Shown: positions 1-10,099 of the stretch, piece after piece | How the letters are laid out: each line of letters opens with the position of its first letter | Position numbering within the stretch: position 1 is the stretch's first letter | Assembly (NCBI RefSeq): GCF_001619985.1 | Contig: NW_017264203.1 | Coordinates: 496,001 to 560,000, forward strand | Length of the DNA: 64,000 bases | Direction of reading: 5' to 3' | Origin: Xylona heveae TC161 | Lineage: Eukaryota > Ascomycota > Xylonomycetes > Xylonales > Xylonaceae | The notes under the pieces: model-generated | The model's input: only the letters and a program-made list of their open reading frames with translations | Told to the model about the DNA's origin: nothing | Database searches by the model: none | Made by a program: the position numbers and the translations under genes

Positions 1-235
1 TCTTGAAGTCAGAGAGGGCAAAGAAGCTTTTTTGTCAATTCAACATAGTATTCAAAGCTTCGTATCTTAAGGAGGCGACCAATGGTATCTACATGGCCCT
101 CAGGGTGGAACGATGATTTACGTACCGGCTGTTGCAGAGTCAAAGTTAGCATTTGGTCCGATCGGATGTAGGGATGCTTAGGCACTCACCAGTAACAAAC
201 TTGAAAGGCTTGGTCTCGCGGTCGTCGTCGGCCAT
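1..235 (-). CDS. COX12: Cytochrome c oxidase subunit 6B (COX12), 5' part only
   Basis: Nuclear-encoded subunit VIb of mitochondrial complex IV, on the intermembrane-space side at the dimer interface. Only the N-terminus is in the window. Exon 1 (235-190, minus strand) reads MADDDRETKPFKFVT plus one base, the typical start of fungal COX12; the twin-CX9C region that defines the family would lie beyond base 1. A GTGAGT donor follows at 189. The intron has a good GCTAAC branch site and a CAG acceptor ending at 129. Only three bases later (CCG, 128-126) comes a perfect GTACGT donor, so a 3-base exon is likely. The next intron leaves the window. The call rests on about 15 residues and is therefore good but not certain. 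The gene is divergent from the B12D-family gene, with 278 bases between the two start codons. Confidence 0.8.
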
Positions 236-513
236 TTTGAGGGCGCAGGTGTGGATCTGGATGAAGTAGAGATGACAATTGGCGGAATGTCAATCGATGT
301 GGAGAGGAAGAGCAGTGCGACGATAGATGTGGGCGAGCTCGCTCGCAGAAACCGAAAGAGCGGCTAGCGATTTGATTTGAGCCACTTGCGGCTGGTGGGA
401 AGAGACCGGGACACCCCCCTTCTGACGTCCGAGCTACACTTCCTTTCCCTTCACCCTTCGACCACAGAACAAACAACGTCCAATTGACGAAAACTCTGTC
501 GCTAAAAGCCACA
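236..513. promoter_or_regulatory. Bidirectional promoter of COX12 and the B12D-family gene
   Basis: This 278-base segment separates two divergent start codons, both of nuclear genes for respiratory proteins. It holds a CCAAT box on the minus strand (ATTGG at 278-282), a TGACGTC (CRE-like) heptamer near 423-429, and a second CCAAT at 480-484 close to the B12D start. CCAAT boxes bind the HAP/Hap complex, a known regulator of fungal respiratory genes. That this box controls both genes is an inference from position. Confidence 0.5.
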
Positions 514-1039
514 ATGTATCCCACTCGCATTTTGAGGATGCAGCCCGCTCGCCCTCTGATGAGATCTGTGCCTGTGAGCAAATTCTTGCCCTCAAGGAAC
601 TTTGTCGCTCTTGCGCTAACCAAGCAACCTTTGCTTGACAGAAAGAGGATCAAGCAGGTCTGTCTTTAGACACCTCAAAGCCCAATTGCAACAACTATCA
701 ATGGCTTTAACCCGACATCTAGCAAAAGACGGCTAATCTTTCTCATAGCACACACCATTTCTCAGCGTATTCGTACCTTGAAGAAGATTCCCCCGGAGTT
801 GATCCCTCTCGGTAAGTCCAACTTGGTTGCTCAATTGATTGGAGCCTAGGGCAATGAACTTTGCTAACTGCGGGCATCTAAGGTATCGTCCTTGTGTAAG
901 GATACGCATCATAGCTTCTTTTGTGCTCGCCTTGCTGACATCTCATTGCAGCGTTGCTGTTGGCGCCGCAGGCTACTCCATGGCCAGAAAGATTACCACT
1001 GACAAGCAGCTCCGTCTTACTCGGTCGAGCAAGGAATAA
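514..1039 (+). CDS. B12D / NDUFA4 (MLRQ)-family small mitochondrial protein
   Basis: Small single-membrane-span respiratory-chain protein. The family includes NDUFA4, long listed under complex I and now placed with complex IV in animals. The N-terminus (MYPTRILRMQPARPLMRS...) is basic and looks like a mitochondrial presequence. The core motif KKIPPELIPLGIVLVVAVGA is followed by GYSMARKITTDKQLRL, which is typical of B12D proteins. Exons run about 514-657, 766-811, 883-895 and 952-1039. The third exon is only 13 bases, yet the frame through all junctions is intact. The first intron is ambiguous: donor 658 with acceptor 765, or donor 662 with acceptor 748. Both keep the frame and give 96 or 103 residues. 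It converges with the RRM gene downstream and shares its promoter with COX12. Confidence 0.75.
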
Positions 1040-1273
1040 GTGTCAGATTCATTTGTACATTACGGGTATTCGAGTCTCAGATATGCGCACAAATTGCAAA
1101 TGGTTGTGTTATGCGCAAAATAATGTGTTGCAGCTCGGATTATTAAATATACATAATCAAATGCACAAATTTGCTCCGAGCGCCGAGTTCATTCGCGTTC
1201 GCGCTCGATATTATCTACCTTAACGCCTTTCTTCAATTGCTGAAAATGTTGACCGTGATTTTTGTTTGCTCAA

Positions 1274-1786
1274 TCATGCAGGTTTAGGCCCAGCAACATC
1301 TAAACCTTCCAGACCCTGCATGGGATCTTGTGCTCTTTCCTCATCGCCAGATCCCGTGACAGCTACTTTATCCTCTTCGCTCACAGCATGCTTGGCTAGC
1401 CATCCCTCCTAAGAAATGTAAATCAGAGACCGTAATACTTGCAGTTTTCATGGCGAACAACCTACCTGCTCCCATATTGCAGATTTGCTACCTAATCCCT
1501 CATTGCTTTCTTTCTGTGGTTTTGCCGCGGCTACTTTGATCACTCGTCCGTAGAGCTCGCTCTGGTCCATATTATCGATGGCTTCCCTAGCATCTGATGA
1601 TATTTCAAATTCCACATACCCAAAACCCCGGTGCGGTTCATGTGAAGAAGAGGCTTCAGGTTTTGGTAATGAAATATCGACTATTTCGCCGAAAGGCAGG
1701 AAGGCAGCATGCAAGGTTTGCGTGGTAACCGCATTATCGAGACCGCCCACATAGATGGTCGATTTTAATCTCGATGTATCCGCCAT
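1274..1786 (-). CDS. Small RRM protein resembling the RRM of cyclophilin E (PPIE)
   Basis: An RNA-binding protein of 151 residues in two exons (1786-1466 and 1408-1274). The RRM occupies about residues 9-88: RNP2-like IYVGGL and RNP1-like RGFGYVEFE are both present, and the pattern TTQTLHAAFLPFGEIVDI closely follows the RRM of human PPIE. After the RRM, AIWEQEGWLAKH recalls the PPIE linker, but there is no cyclophilin domain. The fungal protein is thus a stand-alone RRM, and a role in pre-mRNA splicing is inferred from PPIE. The intron has donor GTAGGT and acceptor TTAG. The tail is acidic and disordered. The gene is divergent from SEC31, and the 1040-1273 interval to the B12D gene is short 3' sequence. 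Confidence 0.8.
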
Positions 1787-2217
1787 GATTGCAACTGTAC
1801 CAGGCGTACACGCAATTGCGAAATTTATCGTGTAAAATCGGTGCTCGGAATGAAGCATTCAAACTGCGGAGAATGGCCTCGCACTTTGATATCACGTGCC
1901 TTAACTTCAATTGGGTGGTCGGCTCCTATCGCCAACCAAAGCTTAGCGTAAGCTGGCGATTGTTTCGCGAAGGCCAGATTGACGCCAGACTGCCATACGG
2001 GAGATGACAACCAAGGGGTTTCGGGCCTATACCAGCTCTACAGCCATTACAAGATACCAACATCACCCACTTCGATAATCTGCTCAATTTAATCCAATTT
2101 AACCAGCACCCTGCCGGGCTGCATGTCAAACATTTAAGATTGCGAGCTCTTTGGTCTATAAATCGGACACCACGTTATTAGCTCGGACCTCTGTAGGGTG
2201 ACGTCCAATTGCACGCC
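1787..2217. promoter_or_regulatory. Divergent promoter region of the RRM gene and SEC31
   Basis: 431 bases between two divergent start codons. Short open frames here have no family resemblance. A long-pyrimidine or TATA signal is not obvious, and no specific binding site can be defended beyond its promoter position. Confidence 0.3.
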
Positions 2218-5200
2218 ATGGTCCGTCTCCGAGAGATTCCTCGGACTGCAACTTTTGCATGGTCACCAGGCACAGCCTTGCCCCTGCTAGCTACTGGCAC
2301 GAAGGCAGGCGCCGTCGATGCTGACTTCTCAAACGAGACTCAGCTTGAATTGTGGGATCTAAAGCTTGGAGATTCTGCTCAAGGCATAGAGCTTCAGCCA
2401 TCCGCAAGTATTGGCACGGACTCCAGGTAAGGTCTTTGCGGCGTTATTGGCATTACTGGGGCATCTCTATCATTAATAAACGCATGTTTGTCCCAGCATT
2501 GGGGTGTGTGCTAACTTAGCTAGGTTCCACGATATAGCTTGGGGTCCCGCCAGCGGAGGTCACCCTCGAGGAATAATTGCTGGAGCTCTGGAAAATGGAT
2601 CATTAGATTTGTGGGATGCGGAAAAGTTATACAATGGGGCAAGGTATTAACGGGTGTCTTTTCTCCTTCAACAATTTGCTGAATCGTTCGCAGCGGATCT
2701 TTTCTGTCGAGAACGACCAAACACAGTGGCGCAATTAAGTCTCTGCAATTCAATCCCTTCAGACCCGAATTATTGGCAACAGCCGGTGCAAAAGGAGAGG
2801 TCAGGCTTCATGAACAGCGCTAATTAGTTTCCTTATTTGCTAACGTCTTCTAGCTTTTTATCTCTGACTTGAACAATGTCGCGAACCCTTTCCGCTTGGG
2901 AAACCCGGCTGCTAGAGCGGATGATTACGAAAGTCTGGATTGGAATAAGAAAGTCCCGCATATTCTTGTCACTGGCAGTAGCGGTGGATTTGTCACTGTC
3001 TGGGACGTGAAAGCTAAAAAGGAGAGTTTAACTCTTAATAATTTTGGGCGAAAACCAGTCAGTGCGGTCGCCTGGGATCCGGACGTGGTGAGTATCTCCT
3101 TTACCCTTCCTAATCACATAAGCTCACCAAGTTGTAGCCGACAAAGCTCATCACTGCGATTCCGAATGATACTGATCCACTCATTCTTGTTTGGGATCTT
3201 CGGAACTCAAATGCTCCTGAAAGGGTATGTTTTGAGCTTTGACAACGCTTGCAAACCGATTTTCTGACCAATTGCTAGACGATGCTAGCACATGAGCAGG
3301 GTGTGCTTTCCTTGTCCTGGTGTCGGCAAGATAGTGACCTGCTCCTCTCTTGTGGCAAGGACAATCGCACAATATGCTGGAACCCCCACACTGGCCAGCC
3401 CCTTGGAGAGTTTCCCGTTGTGACAAACTGGACTTTCCAAACAAAGTGGAACCCTCATAATCCCAATCTGCTTGCTACGGCATCTTTTGATGGCAAGATC
3501 GCCGTTCAAACAATTCAAAACACAAAACCTCCCACCGACCAAGTCGCGGCCTCTCAATCGCAACCTTTAGATGACGAGGATTTTTTTGCAAAGGCACAAA
3601 CACAACCGCAGGTTGGTGGGTTTTCGCTCCCGAAAGCTCCGAAGTGGCTTGAGCGGCCCGTGTCTGCATCATTCGGATTTGGAGGCAAAATTGTTACTGT
3701 GGGACGCGAAGCTCCTGCAAAGGGCGGTGCTAGGACGTCAAAAATTCAAGTACAGCCTTTTGTGATAGATTCCGAAGTTGGAACCGCAACGGAGGACTTT
3801 GAGCAATCGCTGAAAGAGGGCGATCTCGCAAGCATATGCGAATCAAGAATAGCTCAAGCAAAATCGGAGGAAGAAAAGGCAGATTGGAAAGTTATAGAGA
3901 CATTGATCTCTGAAAACCCGAGAAAGGGTCTGATTGAATATCTGGGTCTCTCTGCGACCAGTAGTACGATTGAGTCTCCGCCAGTCCCAGTACCAGCATC
4001 CAGCGACGCTGAGAGGTCGGAGGGAACCTTAAGTGCACTGCCCAACGGTTCAGCAAAAGCAAAGGATAATCGTCTCTCGGCTTTCTTCGAGAATACAGGA
4101 GACAGCGATCAGTTCTTGTCAGAGCTCGCTGCAACCAAGGGAGCGAAAACGAACAACCCCTTTCAGATCTACACCGGTTCTGAATCCGAGGCAGATAAGG
4201 AGATCACCCATGCGCTGGTACTTGGCCAATTCGAGAAAGCCCTTGATGTATGCCTGAAAGAAGACAGGATGTCCGACGCTTTTATGGTAGCAATATGTGG
4301 AGGGCAGAAGTGTATCGACAAAGCTCAAACGGCCTACTTTACAAAGAAGGCCCAGGGTCCTAATTACCTCCGATTGCTAGCTTCAGTTGTCGGTAAAAAC
4401 CTTTGGGACATCGTCTATAATGCGGATATCGCAAACTGGAAAGATGCCATTGCCATTCTTTGCACTTACGCGGAGGAAAAGGAGTTCCCTGATCTCTGTG
4501 AGGCCTTGGGTGATCGTCTCCGAGACGGCAATGTCGAAAATGGGTCCGTTTCTGGGCTTCGAAAAGATGCTTCATTCTGTTATCTTGTCGGATCAAAGCT
4601 GGAAAAAGTTGTTTCAATTTGGGTCGAAGAGCTTGGCGAAAACGAGGAAACAAGCCTGGGACAGTCATCAGCCAATAGCACTTTCGCCATTCACGTCAGA
4701 TCTCTGCAGGACTTTATTGAAAAGGTCACTGTTTTCCGAGAAGTTACCAAATTTCAGGATACGGATCGCCAGAAGTCTTCTGACTGGAAATTGTCGGCTC
4801 TTTACGACAAATATCTCGAGTATGCTGATATTGTCTCTGCACATGGCCAGTTGCCAATTGCCGAGAGATACCTTAATCTACTACCGACAAATTATCCTGC
4901 GGCTGAGGTTGCCAAGAACCGCGTGGCACAAGCGTCTAGGAAACCGACTTCAAACTTAGTTGGCCGCCAGCCTGTTGCAACCGCCAGATCAACCCAACGC
5001 GTTCAGCCGGTGATAAGTGGCTTCGCTCCCGTACAACAACAATCTGTGTTTCCGCCGTCAGCTGCGACTAATATTCATGGTCCCGCGCCGGCGCCCGTTT
5101 CAGCCTCGGCGTCAGTTCCTTCTCAAGTTCCTCCGGTAGTTAATCCGTATGCTGGTTTAGCCGCCGCTCAGCCCGCGAATCCTTATGCTCCGTCGGCAGC

Positions 5201-6513
5201 TGCGACAGCTTATTCGGGCTCAGCGTATCAGTCTCCGCAGCAAGCAAGCCACATCGCTGCTGTCGGACCTCCTCCAACTCAAGCCCTGGCAGCAGCAGGA
5301 GCTGGAGCAGCTCGTGGCGTACCTGCTACTACACCTTCGGTGATGCCTCCTCCACCGCCAAAAGCCAGTGCCACAGCAAATTGGAATGATACGCCTGAAT
5401 TTCTCAAAACCACATCCTCTCGACGTGGCACACCTGGTGCTGGAACAGTTACCTCACCTTTTCCGAATCAACCTAGCTTTGTTGCCCCACCGCCACCAGC
5501 GCCTTTTAATGGACAGCAGAGAGCAACACCTCCTCTCGCTCCTCCGCCAAAAGGGCCAGCCCCTCCGGCTCGGATGACCTCGCCGCTCGTCAGTGGAGTT
5601 GTGCCTCATATGCAGCATCCAGATCGCCCGCCCTCTGCAGCCGCATCGGCTTACGCTCCACATGTCTCAAGCCCACAATTGGGTGCAGCTCCGCAACAAC
5701 ACACTATCCCCCGCGGTCCATCACCATATAACCCACCTCCTGCTGGGCCACCTTCTAGCAACCGATATGCCCCGGCTCCTCCGGCACCAGTCCCCCAGCA
5801 GGTTTCGTCACAAATGGCTCCTCCACCAACAATGGTGGCTGCTCGACCTGGACCGCCTCCTCCTAATCCCTATGCCTCTATGAGTACCGGAGTTTCACAA
5901 CAGCAGTCACCAGGGAACTTTCCCCCAACTCAGCCTTTCCCCCCGCAGCCGAGCCCAGCTCAGTTCCAAGGCCCAGCGGCAGGATCAATTCAGGGGTCAA
6001 GGCCAAGCACAGCGCAGTCGCACAGGGCGCCGTCCCCTGCACAACCAAAGTTCCGTGAGTATCGATCGCTTTCACACCTTGTGATAACACCCTTACTTAC
6101 GGTCAAGCAGCCCCTGGTGACCGATCTCACATTCCAGAGCAAGCACGACCTGTTTATGAAATCCTTAGTAATGAGATGCAACGTGTTAAATCGCAAGCTC
6201 CTAGCTCATTTAGAGCTCAAGTCAATGACACAGAGAAGCGTCTGAATATCCTCTTCGACCACCTTAACAATGAAGACCTCCTGAAATCGGACACAATCAC
6301 CAATATGGCCCATCTAGCTGGGGCCCTTCAGTCTAGAAACTACGTAGAGGCTCAGGCGATTCAGGTCGATCTTATGACAAACAAGACAGAAGAGTGTGGA
6401 CAGTGGATGGTAAGCGATACTTTAGGGTTTTTATAATGGTGCCTAGCTGACGGATAGCCTTATAGGTTGGTGTGAGAAGGTTGATTGGCATGAGCAGAGC
6501 GACCCCAATCTAA
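2218..6513 (+). CDS. SEC31: COPII coat outer-shell protein Sec31
   Basis: Outer cage subunit of the COPII coat; it pairs with Sec13 on ER-derived vesicles and stimulates Sar1 GTPase through Sec23. Eight exons (2218-2426, 2524-2643, 2694-2799, 2854-3087, 3138-3224, 3279-6054, 6111-6409, 6466-6513) give 1292 residues with every phase consistent. The first ~330 residues are WD40 blades (for example [31 protein letters not shown]). The Sec31 alpha-solenoid follows. A long Pro/Ala/Gln-rich segment (about residues 790-1180) carries many PPP and PxxP runs, the region that contacts Sec23. The C-terminal helical part begins near VYEILSNEM and ends [15 protein letters not shown], typical of the SRA1-like tail. 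Length and domain order match fungal Sec31. The start follows directly from the conserved [18 protein letters not shown]. Confidence 0.95.
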
Positions 6514-7378
6514 AAATGTTGGTCACGAACAAGACCAGCAACTCTTATTTATACAGGTACATATGGGAATGTAGAAAATTTTTCAGCGTGATATCATCTA
6601 AATCCTCTTTAAACTTCCATATTGGATCAATCGCCGCATTCCTATATGATCCCTGGTCTGTGTAGCACAAAGAATTTAAAGAATAGTAAAATTTCTGAGT
6701 TTTGCGCTGTACTATGAGAACCGTGTTCGTCATTATCAGTGTTCGGAGGGCTGAGAACACGTCCTCCGATAGCGTATGCCTGAAGTTTACGCTGGTTTCG
6801 CCCGGACTTTTCTTATAGTTGCCCTTAGGGATCAAATACCCACCTCAACTGTCATAGTTAAACCCCAGGTGCATGCGGTTACTCCTCTCGCGCAGTGGTG
6901 CACAACAGCGCGAGCCCGTCCTACTCCGGGTGGGTTGATCACATCTACTAGTAATGGGCATTGGCAACGGTTGGAAGGAAATGAGTATATTAACGGTTCC
7001 GATAAATGCAATTTTGGGCCGTCATCAATCCAGGCAGTGAAAACGGGCAGATTACCCATAAGCTTTAAGGTTCTGGGTTCACACAAGTGTTAAGAAAATT
7101 TTGCGGTTGTCGAAATCCAGAGTCCGATCACAATGGTTGGATTATGGCGCAAGCAAATTGAAAAAACCGACGAAGAATGAATCGTCTGTATTTTTATGCT
7201 ACACAGACGCGAAGACTGCGGTGTCAACCGCGCAACTCGACCTATGCGACCCCGGCAATTTCTGTCACTCGACCAGACACGCTACCATCCGGCCCAATCA
7301 AGCCATCCCAAATTGAAAAATGTTACTTTTCCGTTTGATTATTTTGAAGAGTATTAATGGCATCAAATAATCGCCAAT
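6514..7378. other. Intergenic, SEC31 3' side to RPS10 3' side
   Basis: 865 bases between two convergent genes. Open frames of 60-105 codons exist on both strands (for example 6776-7093 plus), but they overlap one another, lack conserved motifs and look like chance. I see no tRNA, repeat or other structure. The sequence is presumably 3' UTRs and spacer. Confidence 0.4.
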
Positions 7379-8081
7379 TTAAGCCTCCCGGGCGGGAACA
7401 CGACCACGGCCGAAGCCACCACGGAACTGAGGAGCGAATTCGCCGGGGGCACCGCCCTCCTTGCCCTCACCCTGGTCGCGTCTCCGGTAGCCACCCTCTC
7501 TGTCGCCACGGTCGCGGCGGGGACCCCGTCTCTCTTCACCACCGAGCATGCCACGAGGGGGAACGTGAGAGCGCTGCTGCTTGATGTGGGTAGCAGGGAC
7601 GATCTCGGCGGGGAGGTGGAGCCATTCCCGGAGGTAGTCGAGACCCTCAGGGGTGAGGGTGTAGTAGTACCATTGCCAGGAGAACTGGGTCTTCAGATAG
7701 CCGCGAGAAGTAAGGGACTGGCAAGCCTTGATGACCTGTATTACAGTCTCAGTATAACTGATGCGAAAGTTGACGGGTTTATCTAAACTCGTGTAGAGCG
7801 ACGTACGTAAAGGTTCTTGGTGTCAATGTCACCGTGCTTGGGGAGGTTGAAGTCCTTCTTCGCAACGAGTACACCCTCTATTTAGCAACATTCCAAATTA
7901 GCTCGTTGTTCATTCATCTGTCAAGGCACGCCTTAAAATGCGCGTTGTAAACCGGTGGAAACCATACCGCGGAAGAGGTACTCGTGGATCTTCTTGCGGT
8001 CAACCTTGGGGATGAGCCTGCAATATAATTAGCAGTGAAATTGATAGCATATAACATTCACATCGGATTCAGAACGTACAT
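7379..8081 (-). CDS. RPS10: 40S ribosomal protein S10 (eS10)
   Basis: Small-subunit ribosomal protein located at the mRNA-entry/beak side. It has 159 residues in four coding pieces: 8081-8080, 8017-7968, 7877-7807 and 7735-7379. The eS10 winged-helix core is clear ([56 protein letters not shown]). The Arg/Gly-rich tail ([18 protein letters not shown]) is typical. The first coding piece is only AT: the start codon is split A-T|G by an intron (8079-8018) with donor GTACGT, branch TGCTAAT and acceptor CAG. The other introns are standard (GTATGG..TAG, GTACGT..CAG). Family, frame and length agree well. It is divergent from SDE2. Confidence 0.95.
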
Positions 8082-8494
8082 GATTGCGGCGTGCTGGGTT
8101 ATCGGTCTGCCGGGTCGGATGCTCGTCGTCGTCGTTGTCGTCGAACCCAGAATTGCGAAATTCGGGATAGGCGATGTGTGGTTGAGGGCTTGCAACCCTT
8201 AGCCCTCAGCCACACCCACCAGATGTCATGTGTTCATCAGATTGGAGGTCTTAGGCGAAATCGTGGCCACGAATCCCCGCGAATGCTCAAAACGCCACAT
8301 CTAGAAGATGCGGTTTCTGCCACTAGCGCAATAAAGCGGAGCCTGGAATCTCCCACCAGCCATCGAACGCTTAGAGTAAGTTAGAGGCTGATTGGGCAAG
8401 CAACATCGTCATCTTGACTTCTACATCCTAGTCATCCAAACTCTGCATATATCAATCGGAGAAGAGCTTCAGCCATTTTCTGGCATCACTTGTC
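8082..8494. promoter_or_regulatory. Divergent promoter region of RPS10 and SDE2
   Basis: 413 bases between two divergent genes. It includes the RPS10 leader and a short GTC-rich run near 8113-8130. No individual binding site is called. Confidence 0.35.
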
Positions 8495-9388
8495 ATGGCA
8501 TCCCATCAGATTAACATCCTTTTGAGCTCTTTCCCCGGGCTGGGCTTGCCACCTACGCTCTCACTTCAGCTGTCACCTACTGCGTCGATATCCGACCTCA
8601 CATCACAAATATGGGAGCGACTTCCAGCAATTCATTCGCGATTAATCCTAACATCCAATGAAAATAAGCAAATCTTACCGTCCTCTCTATCGGTGTCCTC
8701 ACTTTTGACAAATGGAGATGACTTTTTACCCCTTCGACTATCTGTGCCTCTCTGTGGTGGTAAAGGTGGATTTGGTTCCCAATTACGTGCAGCGGGAGGT
8801 CGAATGTCATCCCGTCGCAAGAAGAATCAGGGTGAGGACAACGGATCTAACCGGAATCTTGACGGGCGGCGCCTCCGAACGGTCAATGAAGCTAAGGCTC
8901 TTGCCGAGTATCTCGCACTTAAGCCTGACATGGAGAAAAAGGAAAAAGACGAGAGACGCAAACGCTGGGAGGAAGTTGTTGCATTGGCCGAGCGTAGAGA
9001 ACATGAAATCAAGAGCAGTTCAAAGGGAAAAGTGGATGGTCAATGGGTCGAAGACAAAGAAGAAGCCGGAGAAAGAACCAGAGAGGCAGTCCTGGCTGCT
9101 ATGAAAGATGGACATTATCGCGACAATATTCTGAGCACTTCTGCCGATACCTCAAGTAGTAGCAATTCAAAGGGGGCAAGCGACGAGAGCGAGGACGATG
9201 CGGGGCCCTCAAGCTCGACGGCAACTTCACCGCCCTCGTCTGTTGACGTGGCTCCTGGTCGAACTTTTTTTGGCTTCGATGAGGACGACGAGTTCATGAG
9301 CGATGAGGAGGAGGAGGAGATTGAAGATGAGAACATGGATGCTGATGATTTGAATGACATCAAGGGCAAGGGTAAAGCCGCGGCTTGA
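8495..9388 (+). CDS. SDE2: Sde2-like protein with processed ubiquitin-fold N-terminus
   Basis: Homologue of Schizosaccharomyces pombe Sde2, a spliceosome-associated factor for selected introns, telomeric silencing and genome stability. It has 297 residues and no intron. Residues 1-89 form a ubiquitin-like fold ending in the invariant GG|KGGFGSQLRAAGGRM. In S. pombe the deubiquitinases Ubp5/Ubp15 cut after this GG (here G88-G89), leaving a Lys-first Sde2-C for spliceosome entry and N-degron turnover. The Sde2 domain continues with RKKNQGEDNGSNRNLDGRRLRTVNEAK (shown in two parts: RKKNQGEDNGSNRNL, DGRRLRTVNEAK) and the LAEYLALKPDMEKKEK helix. The C-terminal third is Ser-rich, then strongly acidic (residues about 265-285). 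The processing site is seen in sequence; function is from family knowledge. Confidence 0.92.
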   Translation: MASHQINILLSSFPGLGLPPTLSLQLSPTASISDLTSQIWERLPAIHSRLILTSNENKQILPSSLSVSSLLTNGDDFLPLRLSVPLCGGKGGFGSQLRAAGGRMSSRRKKNQGEDNGSNRNLDGRRLRTVNEAKALAEYLALKPDMEKKEKDERRKRWEEVVALAERREHEIKSSSKGKVDGQWVEDKEEAGERTREAVLAAMKDGHYRDNILSTSADTSSSSNSKGASDESEDDAGPSSSTATSPPSSVDVAPGRTFFGFDEDDEFMSDEEEEEIEDENMDADDLNDIKGKGKAAA

Positions 9389-10099
9389 GAGACCCTTTCT
9401 AATATGTGCGTTTTCCGGTTATTATAGCATGGTGTTCTGGGAAATTCTGGCGTCATGGGTTTTTCGTTCGAATGATGAGGGAATTGAAGGGCATATTAAG
9501 ATATCAAATTCGTGCTTGTTATTAAGTTTTTTTTTTTTTTTTTTTTTTTTAATCAATTGGCTGGCCAGTTGTCAGTTTTTTTATTNNNNNNNNNNNNNNN
9601 AAGCTTAATCTATATCAATATGCATAATTATCTACAGCACAATACCGCGCTTGCCTCCTGGTCACTACTCTGCCAGGAGTCCTCGTTTGCCTTGGAGCAG
9701 CGAGATTTGCCTACTAGTATAATCATATGATTCGAGAATGATTGACTATCGTAATGAATCAATCTGGACCAACTGGCTCCTGTCAATACGCCGTCCATAT
9801 ATGTAGAAGCTGTAACATTGATTACTTTTCAGTTTTTCTGCAAGCATCACTACTTTTCCTGCATAAGGAATCTTTTTAAGGTATTCTCTTGCGAGCCAAA
9901 GCAAAGAATCGAAATAGTGTTTGTGTAGCGGTGGCGGTGACTTTGTTGGCAGTCTCCGTTTATTTGCCATTTGAGAGCATCCAGTTGCACGTGGGTATTA
10001 TAATAATAACCTAACGAGGCGAATCTGACGATACCTAACACTTTTTTCATCCCGATTTTCACTGGTTCAGGATCTAAAGGGCGCTTTTCGAGTCTCGAA
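9389..10099. other. Intergenic with poly(T) run and assembly gap
   Basis: 711 bases between two same-strand genes. It holds a run of 24 T at 9527-9550 and, shortly after, 15 undetermined bases (9586-9600). The latter part is presumably the GEP3 promoter. No gene is supported. Confidence 0.6.
9586..9600. other. Assembly gap (15 N)
   Basis: Fifteen consecutive N. The gap lies just after a poly(T) run and a T-rich stretch, so local assembly or homopolymer trouble is the likely cause. It does not touch any coding exon. Confidence 0.99.

Noticed and set aside
5100-6050. Long Pro/Ala/Gln-rich repeats that could suggest a separate repeat protein
   Set aside because: They are in frame with the WD40 part and match the Sec23-binding proline-rich region of Sec31.
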